Shown here piece after piece: positions 34,213 through 46,693 of a stretch of DNA of 64,000 bases (the first letter of the stretch is position 1; every line of letters begins with the position of its first letter). This DNA comes from Mya arenaria. Lineage: Eukaryota; Mollusca; Bivalvia; Myida; Myidae. A model generated the notes under the pieces. It was not told the origin of the DNA. It saw nothing but the letters and a program-made list of their open reading frames with translations, and did not search any database. Both the position numbers and the translations under genes were made by a program. Where the stretch lies: contig NC_069124.1 of assembly GCF_026914265.1 (NCBI RefSeq), forward strand, positions 31,953,383-32,017,382, given 5' to 3'.

Positions 34213-35308
34213 CTGAAGCATTGAATAGAGACTTCCATTTAAAAAAAAAACACATTTAATTAAAACAACTATTGTACTTAAATGGTAAATGCTGGGTGAC
34301 CCAATTACTGCTACTGTACAAATTTGTCAGTGTCTTTTTGAGTGAAATTAACAGTAAAAGATGCATTCATGGTTAAGATATATATGCTATTGATAGCATG
34401 GCATATAATTTATTGACAACTGTATGCAAAACATACATGTTTACACAATTTATTTCAACCCAAAGTGATCTGCCATTATTATTAGTTTTTATGTTGTTGT
34501 TTTTTTGGGGTTGTTTTTTTTTGGGGGGGGGGGAAACCTATATGTAATGATATTTTTGATCTATCAGAAAGGGAGGTTTACAAATTATTCCAAAACTGAC
34601 CTATATCAATAAAACCTCTACCCATGTCATGCATTCCCCAAAAATTTGACAAACAGTTTTACAGCTCAAAGTAACTAAGTAAACAAATGCACCAGAAACG
34701 ACGAAGAAACTTCTATGCATGTGAACATCATTTTTTATCATTCACAGCAAAAGGACAGTTGCCATAATTAGAACATCGACCAAACATTAAAATAAAAGTT
34801 GTAATTAACAAATATTGTTGAAAATAATTTAGAAATGTGTTCATTAAACTTAGACTTCTTAGTGTCATAGTTTGGGGACTGATTTAAATAAAAAAAAATA
34901 TTGACACAGAGCAATTACAAACACTATTCTTTTTCTTTTCATATATCCTAGTGTTCAATGGAGTCAGAGCACCTGTTGCTGATTTAAATGCAAAAAGACA
35001 ATAAGTAAATACTTTCAAAAAATATTTTTGCAAAACTTTTCGCGGAAATATGTGACATAACTCATATATTCAACCAAAAGTTAACATAACAATCTAACAC
35101 ATTGCAAATACTAGAGAAGTACTTGAAAAAAAAACATATGGAACTAGTGCAGACCGCTATGACTGGTAAAGATATAAAACAACCGAAATGATATGGCGAA
35201 TGACATACCCAGCAGAAACTTGAACAAAATAATATGGCCGACTCAACGAGGCAGTCAACAGTTTTGAATAAAATAGCATTTCAGAAGTTCTCCTCCTTGA
35301 TCTGAATT
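34213..35308. other. Intergenic, AT-rich
   Basis: A G-run at 34525-34536 within 'ttttttttggggggggggaa' and no recognisable gene. Faint unit-like phrases occur ('aattaaaacaactattgtac'). Confidence 0.4.
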
Positions 35309-35400
35309 TTAAACAGTCATTGAGCTCCAATCAGAACACCTCGCCCAGTATCCAACAGGAATCCTCTCGAAGCTTGCCGGGGATGGCCGAGTTGTTAAGA
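35309..35400 (-). repeat. ~85-bp conserved dispersed segment (copy 1)
   Basis: The reverse complement reads 'acaactcggccatccccggc', 'aagcttcgaga' and 'tgttggatactgggcgaggtgttc'. It matches 53696-53785 at about four of five positions, although the two lie 18 kb apart in opposite orientation. The flanks are not shared. Confidence 0.6.
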
Positions 35401-35532
35401 TTAGCGGAGCTCTATAGTTGTTTATCATGAACGTACATAACCACCATCCAACATCCTTATTATCGGTGAACAAGCTATATTCATTATATAATTTACCTAT
35501 TTGCAGGTATTTATACACTATGCTATTCTAAC
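35401..35532. other. Intergenic
   Basis: Nothing recognised. Confidence 0.4.
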
Positions 35533-35640
35533 CTTTTCCCCAGTCCAGCCATCGAGCCATTGCGTCATAGTCAACTCCAGTGCGAAGGGCATCACCACCA
35601 GTAGCTGTTGGATGTTTGGACGCTTCCGGTACCGTGGACA
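35533..35640 (-). CDS. Exon-like block, rightmost member of the exon family
   Basis: Minus strand, 108 nt (36 codons), acceptor TTTTCAG| at 35641 and donor AAAAG|GTTAGA at 35533. It reads CPRYRKRPNIQQLLVVMPFA, then LELTMTQWLDGWTGEK with no stop. It shares the CPRY...PFA...WL.GW frame with the other blocks. As the most upstream member on the minus strand, it is a candidate early exon. The gene is unknown. Confidence 0.4.
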
Positions 35641-35880
35641 CTGAAAATCAAATCGATTATGATATCTTATATTCAACTCATTTAAAGAAGAAATTAACTA
35701 AGTCAGATTTCTCATATTATTCTTATTTATAATAGATAAACTTTTGAAATAGAAAGTGACTTATTTAGTGAAAACATTAATTTTCTTGTCGACTTACAGT
35801 GCGGAACTTTAACTGTTAAACTTCCGTCAAAACTTGAAATACAAAAGAGAGGTTTTGGGCTTTTAGAACACTTACTTCTA

Positions 35881-35981
35881 TTGATGTTGTTTCGACGGTT
35901 GCTGGTCAGATCAGGTGTATTGGCCGTCGGAGTGCGTCAGGCGTGGGAGGGTGTCAATGGATCGCGGAGGAGACGTCAGCG
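35881..35981 (-). other. Possible noncoding upstream exon
   Basis: Minus strand TATTACAG| at 35982 and ATAGAA|GTAAGTG at 35881 are good splice signals bounding about 101 nt that is GC-richer than its surroundings. All three frames contain stops, so if it is an exon it is untranslated. Its place just upstream of the exon-like series suggests, but does not show, a link. Confidence 0.25.
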
Positions 35982-37073
35982 ACTGTAATATATGAAATAT
36001 CTAAAATAAATCAAGACAGAGCACACCGAAAACAAAATCGTTTGACATAGATATAGCTGACACTTTTGTTATTTTTTTGCTATTCAGCTGGTCCTTTTAG
36101 AATAATCCGATGTTCAGAACGATTTGTTTAACAACAACAATTGGCAGAAAAAAACACAAACTCAACAGAAACAATTCGGCATTAACCTACAAAACATTAA
36201 ATTTTAGCAGGAAAAAAGCATGTAAACCACACAAACACATTCCTGCAGATATTGTCTTGTTGACAGCCAATATGAAAGGTCATTCTTTTTTCGTTTCCCG
36301 CGTTCAACTGAGCAATATACGTCCAAGACTGTGACATGTACATGCAAGGCTAACCACATACGACTCCGTTCACTCAAACCTACTGACTGTACACATGTCC
36401 GCGGGCTAGAAAGCATTGTTCGGTTACTTTATAATCATTACACAATGTATTTTGTAAAGATACTTTAATTGAGAGTGATGTCTGTCCCTGCACGGATTAC
36501 TTTAATTGCACCTGATTATCGTGAGCTGTCATAGCGGGGCGTAGTTAAATTATGTATTGTATTTTATATAAAACAATATATACGTTTGGGGCCAACATTC
36601 GCCCGTATAATACATTCCATTTTTTTGAGACACACACATAAATATTGTGTACATGTGTCATGTTGGTAATTGTATGTCGGTGATGCATGCCGAAGCACGA
36701 TGGCTTAAATTATTACACACCAAAGATCGAGTTAATTGATCTCTCTTTTGCACCCTCGAGCGAAGCTACATCAATTGTGCAGGACCGTCCAGTTAAGAGG
36801 GTGGAAGGGAATGCCCCCCCCCCCCCCTCTCACCCGGAAAGTCTTTATTCATTAATAAACATCGAATTACTTTCTGAAATTAATTTGTTCATTTTTCAAT
36901 TTCGGCAATTTATTCTCCTTATCAGGAATCAGTAAGCAATACTCTTTCAAATGAAACCATCATTGTACAGGCATTCAAAATTGTTTTCATTACCCGTATT
37001 AGTATTGGTTAATTGACAAGCTAATTCATACATTTGATACCGTAATACGACTGTTTTACCATGAACATTCTTA
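35982..37073. other. Intergenic
   Basis: Contains a run of C at 36815-36827. No recognised gene; the frames at 36110-36334 and 36687-36935 lack familiar motifs. Confidence 0.4.
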
Positions 37074-37248
37074 CATTTTTTTTAAAAATAAAAAAAAATC
37101 TTATAATTCCTCACAAAAAATTATAATACCGAATATGTAAAAAAATATTAAAAAATATTTAAAAAAAAAAAATTAGTGAGGAATTATAAGATTTTTTTTG
37201 ATTTTTTAAAAAAATGTTTGAGTTTGAAAATCCGGTGCCAGTGGTCCG
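37074..37248. mobile_element. MITE fragment, CACTGGCACCGG family
   Basis: The right end 'gagtttgaaaatccggtgcc' with 'agtgg' matches the MITE ends at 39007 and 41567. Inside, 'atcttataattcctcac' (37098) and 'gtgaggaattataagat' (37175) form an inverted repeat. Confidence 0.6.
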
Positions 37249-38198
37249 CACTCACTTTCAAATCAAACGTCGGTGCGAACAGAGCTTGGTCACAATACCA
37301 ACGACATCATTTCAGAAATTACGTTAAGTTCGAGACATTCAATTTGGCGCGCTTCTCTGAAAATAACTCATTTTATATCCCTTTTAGGCATATACTAAAC
37401 AGAAAAAATATTTCTTTCCTAAAAATGCTATTATTAAGTTACTTAAAACAATCGAATAGTTCCGGGGTGGGTGAAGGGGTGAGGGGGGGGACCTTTACAG
37501 GTTAAACCAGCATTGGTTGCATTCACATCCATTGAATATCATGTCCTTCCATCTTCTTTGTATGCTTATCGTTTGAAGACCTGTGTTTTTTAAAAAAACA
37601 AAACAACAACATTGATATAACATGAAACGTTGCGAGTTTAGTATTCATACCCTCAAATGTAACACAAATAAAACGTCAATGTTTACCTTTAAAATACTCA
37701 ATATAACATATAACATGTAGTATAATATTATGGAAGATGAATTTTTATCTTTAAACCCAATATGATATAAATCAAAGATGAATATTTATCTCTAAAACCC
37801 TTAATATGACTTAAAGGTATGTGCATATCTTTAAAACCCTCAATATAACATATATATATATATAAAGCTTCTTTGGCGAATACAAAATAAATTTGATAAA
37901 CTCAATTAACGTACATTTGTTTAAGTAAAGAACATTTAAGTTAACCAATCTCTGTAACATAGCCCCAGTATGAACACGCGGCCTATTACAATAAAACGCT
38001 GATTGCGACGAACTCTTGTTCACTCTTGTTCACTCTCATACGAATACAGAATGTTCATGGCTGCTTTCTGTACTTCATTTAAATTTACAATTTTCTTTTC
38101 CTTAAGTTTCTTCTTTAGGCGTGGAACAGGTAAGGAGGGTATGGTGGGTGCTCGAGGTCCTCTGCACAAAGCTGGGCAGTGATGTTGGTTTGCACTTC
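37249..38198. other. Intergenic with short AT-rich repeats
   Basis: From 37610 to 37860 'ctttaaaaccctcaatataaca' and similar phrases recur loosely about every 50-60 bp. No gene seen. Confidence 0.4.
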
Positions 38199-38567
38199 TT
38201 AAAGCAGCACTTTCAAAGATATACCGTTTTTACAACTTTTTTTTCTGTCTTGGAAAGAGCATTTTTTTGCGTAAATATCTGCAAACCAATGATAAAAGAT
38301 TGCTGACAAAAGATCAGATCGCAGATTTTCATATTTCCGTTCGATAATTAATGTTTTATGGCTTAAACCGTTACTAACGGTTTTAGAAAAATGCATAAAA
38401 CATTAATTATTAACTTAAATTTAAAAATCTGCGATGAAATATTTTTGTCAGCAGTTTTATATAACTGGTATCCATGCAATTTCGCAAATATTGGCTCGTT
38501 TCAAGACAAAAAAAAATATAAAAAAAAAAGTTTTTAAAACGTTCAATCTGTGAGAGTGCAGCTTTAA
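38199..38567. mobile_element. Fold-back MITE, TTAAAGCTGCACTCTCAC family (copy 1)
   Basis: The ends TTAAAGCAGCACTTTCA... and ...TGAGAGTGCAGCTTTAA are inverted. The arms pair almost along the whole 369 bp, meeting near 'cttaaaccgttactaacggttt'. Noncoding. Confidence 0.75.
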
Positions 38568-39006
38568 AGGGGCTAGACACCCGATGATTCAATTGCAAGA
38601 AGAAAAAAAGATAATTGTCAAAAAGTTACATAAAATTGACATCGTTGTGTATAACGCAATAAATCTTACTTACTGAAGTATCAAATAGCTTAGGACACTT
38701 TTTCGCAGTGTTTGCGCATTTTATCGATTCAAAATTTACTAGGGTTGTTTACCAAGTAAACTCCAGTGATTTTTAAAATAGCGTCGGTAAATTTATCCGT
38801 TCTCAAGAGCAGATAAAATTTATTTCTGTAAAAATGACTGACCTCTCTTGTTCCATTAAAGAAATCTTGAGCTGTGAGAAACGCGCATCCATGGCATCTC
38901 AATTTCATGATACACACTGGAGCCACCATACACTTATCCGTCTCAAGTTAAGGTCTTCCGTGACTATTTTCTACGACATTCTATAACTCATATCCAAGTT
39001 CCCACA
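38568..39006. other. Intergenic, starts with a MITE end
   Basis: 'ttaaaggggctagacacccg' at 38564-38583 is one end of the MITE family seen complete at 62452-62958. A matching right end was not found. Confidence 0.45.
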
Positions 39007-40075
39007 GGCACCGGATTTTCAAACTCAATCATTTTTTTTAAATCTTATAATTCCGAACTTAAAACTATAATACCGAAAATGTGAAAAAACATTGATTTTT
39101 TAAAAAAATATCCACTTTGTACTGTATAATATACTAACATGTTTGGAATTTTTTGTTATTTTTTTATTTTTTATTTTTTTTAAATGATTGAATTTTAAAA
39201 TCCGGTACCAGTGCCATTTCTAAACTAAGATCCCTTAAAGTAACTCACCGATATATTTCAGTTATACCATTATTTTAATCAATATTCCTGTTTGTACACC
39301 GGGCAACTAACCGGGCGACCGTGTCGTTTTCCCCTCTCGAGAAAGGTTGTGCTACTTGCACACTTCCGACGACACAATGGCTGGTTTCTCAATGACTGCT
39401 CCATCATAGTTTTTATCTCCTGTAGCATTTGTCCAAGATTCATGCAAAAGTTTATGACTGCGCATTGTTGGGCGTCCTGACGTGAACGTCCTTTTCAGAG
39501 TTGGTGTTGTCTCCATAATGACATCGTTGCTGTTTCCTGCGTGAACGCCCATTTAATCCAAGCATCTGACGTAAGTTGTTGATAATGACGTCATGTACTT
39601 ATTTTGACGTTTTTGCAGAAAATTGATTGATATATAATCAAATGTTTATCTCAAAGTGAGTCTCCGAGGCCAAGTGTAGATTGAGCTGCATCCAAGATGA
39701 TGCACTGTGTTGCTATGACAACATGTTTCTTTCGATTTGTTCATAATATCAAAATAATGGGAAATGTATTTAAAAGCACATGTGTTAATGGACATACATA
39801 AATATTTTCTAGTTCGTCGGGCATATAAAAATAAATATAAACTAAGGACAAACCCTTGTACATTTATCAAAACACAGTACACGATAGAGTGGCAATAATA
39901 ATAAATATATTGTTTTATTTCCATTAATCTGCAATGATTTTAATGAAGGTTAAACATTTTCAGAGGGGATTTTATTACCCCAAATTTGGAGGAAGAAGTA
40001 GTAGTATATTCATTGGTTTAGGGAATGGGCCTTATATCGGTCCTCCAAATTAGTCGTTAAGTACGTTGACACAGC

Positions 40076-40858
40076 GTTTTAGTAAGTTACTAAGATGTGG
40101 CCACAAGTTACTGAGATGTGGGCTCAAGTTACTAAGTAGTGGCCACCAGTTACTAAGTTGTGGCCACATGTACTGAGATGTGGCCTCAAGTTACTAAGTT
40201 GTGGCCACCAGTTACTAAGTTGTGGCCACATGTACTGAGATGTGGCCTCAAGTTACTAAGTTGTGGCTACAAGTTACTGCGATGTGGCCTCAAGTTACTG
40301 CGATGTGGCCTAAAGTTACTAAGTTGTGGCTACAAGTCACTGCAATGTGGCCTCAAGTTACTAAGTTGTGGCCACAAGTTACTAAGTTGTGGCCAAAGGT
40401 TACTTAGTTGTGGCCACAAGTTACTAAGTTCTGGCCACAAGTTTCTGAGATGTGGCCAAAAGTTACTTAGTTGTGGCCACAAGTTACTGAGATGTGACAT
40501 CAAGTTACTAAGATGTGGCCTCAAGTTACTGAGATGTGGCCACAAGTTACTGAGATGTGGCCACAAGTTACTGAGATGTGGCCACAAGTTACTGCGATGT
40601 GGCCTCAAGTTACCAAGTTGTGGCCACAAGTTACTGCGATGTGGCCTTAAGTTACTAAGTTGTGGCCACAAGTTACTGCGATGTGGCCTCAAGTTATTAA
40701 GTTGTGGCCACAAGTTACTGAGATGTGGCCTCAAGTTACTGAGATGTGGCCTTAAGTTACTGAGATGTGGCCTCAAGTTACTGAGATGCCACAAATTATG
40801 AAGCAGTGGCCTCAAGTTATGAAGTTGTGGCCTCAAGTTACTAAGTTGTGGCCACAGT
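40076..40858. repeat. 21-bp satellite array 1
   Basis: About 37 units of 'tgtggcctcaagttactgaga' and its variants (ggccaca, ggctaca, ctaagtt, ctgcgat). Since 21 is divisible by three and the unit lacks stops in several frames, it opens frames on both strands (heptads WPQVTEM, CGLKLLR, NLWPHLS). These are not evidence of a protein. Confidence 0.95.
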
Positions 40859-41380
40859 ATGAATAAAGTGTTGCGGATGTCATCTCTGTGCCACCGTACG
40901 AAAGACAGCCCTGAGTCGTGATATATTGCGGTATACCAAATTACGACCTGCCAGCAGCATGGTATTCACAAGTCTTCTCGATTCACTCCGTTTTTCTTCA
41001 TCTTGAAGAGCGGGGACTGCAGTGACCTTCAACAAACATCCTCGGAAAAGCATAAAATGTGTGTAAAATTAACGTCTAGTGGCAGCGGACTATGCCCACA
41101 ATATTTGTGTCGAAATGGTATATAAAACCGCAAAGCCAGTTTTACGAGATTTGAATAGTTATAAGACAGCGTATAAAAATTGTGTTAACGAAAATCAGTA
41201 GGACAGTACTGTACCGTTAACTCATCATTATTGTAACACCTTTTCAGCAAATGCTGATAATAAATGAATAAAAACATCAATTTCCATCACTATATCTTTT
41301 AGATTAATTCATCCAATTGCTCGAATAAAATGAAACACAACTCGCACACACATAAATTAGTGTCTAACATTTGGTAGATA

Positions 41381-41500
41381 CAGTCGAACCCCGTTGGCTC
41401 GAATTGGTTTGGCTCGAATTCCTCGTTGGCTCGAACTGGATGTAAATGACCGATTGATATACACTGAAGGAAAATCTTTTTCCGCAACGGGGTTCGACTG
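41381..41500. mobile_element. 120-bp MITE, Tc1/mariner-like (in copy 1)
   Basis: Inverted ends CAGTCGAACCCCGTTG and CAACGGGGTTCGACTG are flanked by TA on both sides. The identical element sits at 48731-48850 in copy 2. A related, more diverged one is at 50695-50872. Confidence 0.75.
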
Positions 41501-42633
41501 TATGCTTGTTTGATGAATTAGTATACCCAGTGCCTCAATGTTCTCCGTTAAACTAAGACAAAGATACACTGGCACCGGATTTTCAAACTCAATCATTTTT
41601 TTTTTAAATCTTATAATTCCGAACTTAAAACTATAATACCGAAAATGTGAAAAAAACATTGATTTTTTTTAAAAAAATATCCACTTTGTACTGTATAATA
41701 TACTAACATGTTTGGAATTTTTTGTTATTTTTTTTTTTTAAAAATGATTGAATTTTAAAATCCGGTACCAGTGCCATTTCTAAACTAAGATCCCTTAAAG
41801 TAACTCACCGATATATTTCAGTTATACCATTAATATAATCAATATTCCTGTTTGTACACCGGGCAACTAACCGGGCGACCGTGTCGTTTTCCCCTCTCGA
41901 GAAAGGTTGTGCTACTTGCACACTTCCGACGACACAATGGCTGGTTTCTCAATGACTGCTCCATCATAGTTTTTATCTCCTGTAGCATTTGTCCAAGATT
42001 CGTGCAAAAGTTTATGACTGCGCATTGTTGGGCGTCCTGACGTGAACGTCCTTTTCAGAGTTGGTGTTGTCTCCATAATGACATCGTTGCTGTTTCCTGC
42101 GTGAACGCCCATTTAATCCAAGCATCTGACGTAAGTTGTTGATAATGACGTCATGTACTTATTTTGACGTTTTTGCAGAAAATTGATTGATATATAATCA
42201 AATGTTTATCTCAAAGTGAGTCTCCGAGGCCAAGTGTAGATTGAGCTGCATCCAAGATGATGCACTGTGTTGCTATGACAACATGTTTCTTTCGATTTGT
42301 TCATAATATCAAAATAATGGGAAATGTATTTAAAAGCACATGTGTTAATGGACATACATAAATATTTTCTAGTTCGTCGGGCATATAAAAATAAATATAA
42401 ACTAAGGACAAACCCTTGTACATTTATCAAAACACAGTACACGATATAGTGGCAATAATAATAAATATATTGTTTTATTTCCATTAATCTGCAATGATTT
42501 TAATGAAGGTTAAACATTTTCAGAGGGGATTTTATTACCCCAAATTTGGAGGAAGAAGTAGTAGTATATTCATTGGTTTAGGGAATGGGCCTTATATCGG
42601 TCCTCCAAATTAGTCGTAAGTACGTTGACACAG

Positions 42634-43509
42634 CGTTTTAGTAAGTTGTGGCCACAAGTTACTAAGATGTGGCCACAAGTTACTGAGATGTGGCCTCAAG
42701 TTACTAAGTTGTGGCCACAAGTTACTAAGTTCTGGCCACAAGTTTCTGAGATGTGGCCTCAAGTTACTAAGTTGTGGCTACAAGTTACTGCGATGTGGCC
42801 TCAAGTTACTGAGTTGTGGCTACAAGTTACTGCAATGTGGCCTCAAGTTACTGAGTTGTGGCTACAAGTTACTGCGATGTGGCCTCAAGTTACTGAGTTG
42901 TGGCTACAAGTTACTGCGATGTGGCCTCAAGTTACTGAGTTGTGGCCACAAGTTACTGCGATGTGGCCTCAAGTTACTGAGTTGTGGCTACAAGTTACTG
43001 CAATGTGGCCTCAAGTTACTGAGTTGTGGCTACAAGTTACTAAGTTGTGGCTACAAGTTACTGCGATGTGGCCTCAAGTTACTAAGTTGTGGCTACAAGT
43101 TACTGCGATGTGGCCTCAAGTTACTGAGTTGTGGCTACAAGTTACTAAGTTGTGGCTACAAGTTACTGCGATGTGGCCTCAAGTTACTGAGTTGTGGCTA
43201 CAAGTTTCTGCAATGTGGCCTCAAGTTACTGAGTTGTGGCCTCAAGTTACTGAGTTGTGGCTACAAGTTACTGCGATGTGGCCTCAAGTTACTGAGTTGT
43301 GGCTACAAGTTACTGCGATGTGGCCTCAAGTTACTGCGATGTGGCCTCAAGTTACTGAGTTGTGGCTACAAGTTACTGCAATATGGCCTCAAGTTACTAA
43401 GTTGTGGCTACAAGTTACTAAGTTGTGGCCACATGTACTGAGATTTGGCCTCAAGTTACTGAGTTGTGGCTACAAGTTACTGCAATGTGGCCTCAAGTTA
43501 CTAAGTTGT
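42634..43509. repeat. 21-bp satellite array 2, left part
   Basis: About 42 units. Here the type alternates between 'gtggctacaagttactgcgat' and 'gtggcctcaagttactgagtt', a 42-bp higher-order unit not prominent in array 1. The long frame 42625-43524 is a satellite by-product. Confidence 0.95.
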
Positions 43510-44619
43510 CAGGGGTGTAACTAGGTCAAAATCTAGGATACGCACAGTCTAGGGGGGTCCGGGGGCATGATGGAAAATTTTGAAATCCAACATCGCATTT
43601 GGTGCTATCTTGGGGCCTTTTGGCACGTATAAAAGCATACAAATAGATGAATATTTACCTTAATTAACATTGTTAGTCCCGATATTTTTTGATAATTTTT
43701 TCCAAAAATCAATACTTGTATTTGATTTAAATAAACAAAAAGATCTGGGGTGATGGGTGGCGTCTCTATTTAACATCCAATCCGCTGAATAATTGAGATA
43801 TTGCGTTGACCTGAAAGGCTTGCGCACCTCACCGGTATATTTAACCACATGCGGAGACAGAAAGTTTCAGTCTCCATGCTATGCTTAACAGTATCTAGAT
43901 AAGTTAATAAAATATTGTAACTTAACACAAATAGATCTATACTTAAATTATTTTACTTTTAAAATGTATGGGAAAATATCTGTTCTTTCACGGGACTAAT
44001 ATGATGATAACAATCAGCATATCATCGAACTTGTATTCATGCACACCTGACGATTTGTAAACATGATAAATAAACGAACCTGTTAATGTGCTTTGCTGTG
44101 GCGTTTACATGAAATTTATCACTCAGGCATACAACTATCGTAATCGGATCAGTTATTTCTTACTCTTCTGATAAGCTCATATTCCAGTATTAGCTTCTTA
44201 AGATTATGTTTTTTCTTAATTGTTAAGTATGAGTGTTTTGATTGGACTAAATTTAAAAGCAAAAAAGTTAAAAAAATCTTAAACTGAAGAAGCGAATGCA
44301 ATATATTACCTAGACTTCAATAACATGTTACATAATAGTTATCGGTAGGATATTAGGAAGAAATACAGTCAAACCAGTTTTAAGCGACCAGTCAAAACCA
44401 AAAACTAGGACAGTGTGGTCTTTGAAAAAGGTGTTCAATTAATGCAGAACGCTTTTATAAGAGAAAGCGTTCTAGAATAGTTTCTTTTGGCATTAAGCCA
44501 CCAGCTGTCATTAATAATCTTCAATACTGTTTGTTAATGACCGTCTAAGAATAAGATACAGTCAACCTGTCTTTAGCGGATCTATTCCCTAAATATGGCA
44601 CTGTGCATAACAATGGTTA

Positions 44620-45037
44620 TTAAATTCTGAATAAAAGAGCCAGGCGACGATCCTTTTTTCTTGCAAATATGTCAACGACATGTTCGGCGTTGATATTGTG
44701 TTCGCTGTAAATGTTCATCAAACCCAGGCCTGACATTCGCTCAGTTGTCATGGTACTCCTCAAATACGTTTTGAATTGTCGAAAATGAGCGCTCAGCCCT
44801 GGCCGTTGCTACTGGCATACACAACAGAACCATGAGGCAGATCCTTATGTTAGGATACGATGCCTCAGTAGCTACGTCCAATGCTTTTTCCAGGGTTGAG
44901 TAGGGAGCAGGTGAAGTTACAGTCCACTTCGCTGTCCAACGTTGACACTCTCGCTCGAAAGTCGGCTCGTCATCTGGCAGGTCTAACTTGAACTCCTGGA
45001 ATATTTCTATCGTTACGGCATGGGTGAGACCGTCGAC
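44620..45037 (-). pseudogene. hAT transposase, C-terminal dimerisation exon
   Basis: Minus strand, acceptor TTTGCAG| at 45038. It encodes VDGLTHAVTIEIFQEFKLDL, then '...YPNIRICLMVLLCMPVATAR', then AERSFSTI. This 'P-N-I...L...P...ARAERSFS' pattern is the hATC domain that lets hAT transposases dimerise. After RSFSTI one frame runs to a stop, while the +1 frame gives KTYLRSTMTTERMSGLGLMN and 'IYSEHNINAEHVVDIFARKK', the normal continuation; a one-base frameshift near 44765 separates them. Best resemblance is to the ZMYM/52-kDa-repressor-like hAT group. Confidence 0.8.
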
Positions 45038-45297
45038 CTGCAAATAAATATTTATTGTATTTTCACTTATGCCATTTAAATATATACGGACAATGATCCT
45101 GTGCTTATTAGATTAAAAGGTTTCATTTGTTTCATTAGGATTTTCTTATTATTGTGGAAACGATCAATAATTATTTAATTTTAATATCTTTAATGCATAC
45201 GCATGTAAATAAGTTAGCATAAATGCTACACGATTATTTGGTAAAAACGCACGTGATGAATCAGCTCACATACAGTATTAATGTATTCAGATATTAA

Positions 45298-45491
45298 CCC
45301 GTTCACTGGCAGGCAAGTCGTGTACATGCGCGATATTTTTTCAACTTCCGATTTTGTTTTCTCACACTCCCTCGACCTTTTTGGTAATATCATTGTGAAA
45401 ATGTCAAACAACTTGGATCCAAATGAGACGTCTTATTCAGTTCTAAGTTGTTTGAATATATAACGATACCCGGGGTAAGGCAGTGAACGGG
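45298..45491. mobile_element. piggyBac-like MITE nested in the hAT element
   Basis: Perfect inverted ends CCCGTTCACTG and CAGTGAACGGG are flanked on both sides by TTAA (45294-45297, 45492-45495). 194 bp. TTAA duplication and a CCC start fit piggyBac. Unrelated in sequence to the TTAA MITEs at 19840 and 22030 beyond the ends. Confidence 0.8.
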
Positions 45492-45553
45492 TTAAAATCT
45501 ACATGGTATTACCCATGTAGTTTTATGAATTTGGTGCATTGCAGCACAAACTA

Positions 45554-46354
45554 CTGTGAAATCATTAATGTTCGTGGGCATGAAATTTCGTGGTTTGCCG
45601 AAAAAAAAACAATTTCGTGGGTACTTGAATTCGTGGATTTTCATTTTTGAAAAAAAAAATCGAAGATGCGATCGTCCTAGATCGTCTGCATAATATCCAC
45701 GCGCTGGCCCGTGATTTCCATCTTCTACGTCACTCTGTTTATGACACTCGCTAATGTGGTACGACATGCCAATTAGTGCATATACCCATGTCACTTATCG
45801 ATTTAATTGGGAATAAAGGTAATAAAAGAAGATGTACCCTGATCATAAATACAGATAGGGGAAGCCATTGAATGCCAATTAATAATTTTGCAAACTGTGA
45901 AAACACCGAAAAGGTGCGTATATTGTCACGTTCGGTGCTTAGTAACCTTCAATGTACTAGTAATCGATTAATTATTTCATTAAATAAAAAAATCGAGTAC
46001 AGACACTCATCACGCACATCTTGTAAACTTTGAGATTTTCATTAAAAGCACACGTTTAAACACGTGCTTATAACTGTCATTTGCTGCATAAAACACATTT
46101 AATTGATTTGGTTCATTATTTGTTAAAGGCAGTTATAATATATTAACAGAATAATGATCGTAAGTTATACAGTGAGACAGGTTTTAACACTATATACTGC
46201 GACCTCTGTAAGTAATATACTAGAGTATGTACGAAACAAGGCAATTGAAAAAGTGAATAAAGGGTTTATATTTCGTGGGATCTTGAATTCGTGGATCACC
46301 CAACCCACGAAAACCACGAACATTAATGCCCCACGAACATTAATGATTTCACAG
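45554..46354. mobile_element. MITE with 25-bp perfect inverted ends, TA target
   Basis: Left end CTGTGAAATCATTAATGTTC and its exact inverse at the right are flanked by TA (45552-45553, 46355-46356). 801 bp. A second inner pair 'ttcgtgggtacttgaattcg' (45620) and 'ttcgtgggatcttgaattcg' (46273) lies in direct orientation. The TA duplication suggests Tc1/mariner ancestry. Noncoding. Confidence 0.75.
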
Positions 46355-46577
46355 TATTCGTTTTATTCCTTGATTACACTACCTTTGGAGGCAGCAGATA
46401 CTGTGCCTTGTACCGTCCATTGCCTTTCAACAGCCGTGCGTCTAGATCAACAAGCAAATGGTCTACGAACGAGCCGAGATAGTAAACAAACGGTTGTGGA
46501 TAAGCTAAGAGAAGAATTTCGATAAGGATGTTTTAATAAACCATGCAAGATATATCATAACATTATATAGTACTGAC

Positions 46578-46693
46578 CTGGAAGGGAACTTATACTGGTG
46601 AACGTTGTTCCAAGTTGCGGTTAATAGCTCTTTCTTCTCACTGTCGTCTAGTTTTTGCCCGAAAATATCACCGTAAGGCGGATTAAATGTCAT
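46578..46693 (-). pseudogene. Possible first exon of the hAT transposase
   Basis: Minus strand ATG at 46693, donor TCCAG|GTCAGT at 46578, 38 codons plus two bases: MTFNPPYGDIFGQKLDDSEK, then KELLTATWNNVHQYKFPSR. The ending 'YKFP' is where TTF-type N-terminal domains of hAT transposases of this group begin ('P..YKFP...R.F...W'). The exons that should follow are missing. Assignment is by position and this short motif. Confidence 0.4.

Larger units (their letters stand above)
39007..41567. repeat. Segmental duplication, copy 1
   Basis: The copy consists of a MITE (39007-39213), a unique part (39214-40075), a 21-bp satellite (40076-40858) and a second unique part (40859-41567) with a small MITE. 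All of these recur in the same order in copy 2 (41571-48917) with very few differences, so the duplication is recent. The unique part has CRE-like TGACGTAA and TGACGTCA at about 39568-39593, and 'tatataaaa' at 41119-41127. Short frames (39292-39480, 39646-39924) are shared by both copies but match nothing known. Confidence 0.9.

Noticed and set aside
39292-39924. Short frames repeated exactly in both duplicated copies
   Set aside because: Conservation is explained by the recent duplication; no known domain.
40076-40858. CRISPR-like regular repeats
   Set aside because: Units are directly adjacent with no unique spacers; the genome is eukaryotic.
41119-41127. TATATAAAA as a TATA box of a gene in the duplicated unit
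   Set aside because: No coding frame or conserved start follows it; in such AT-rich DNA the motif alone is weak.
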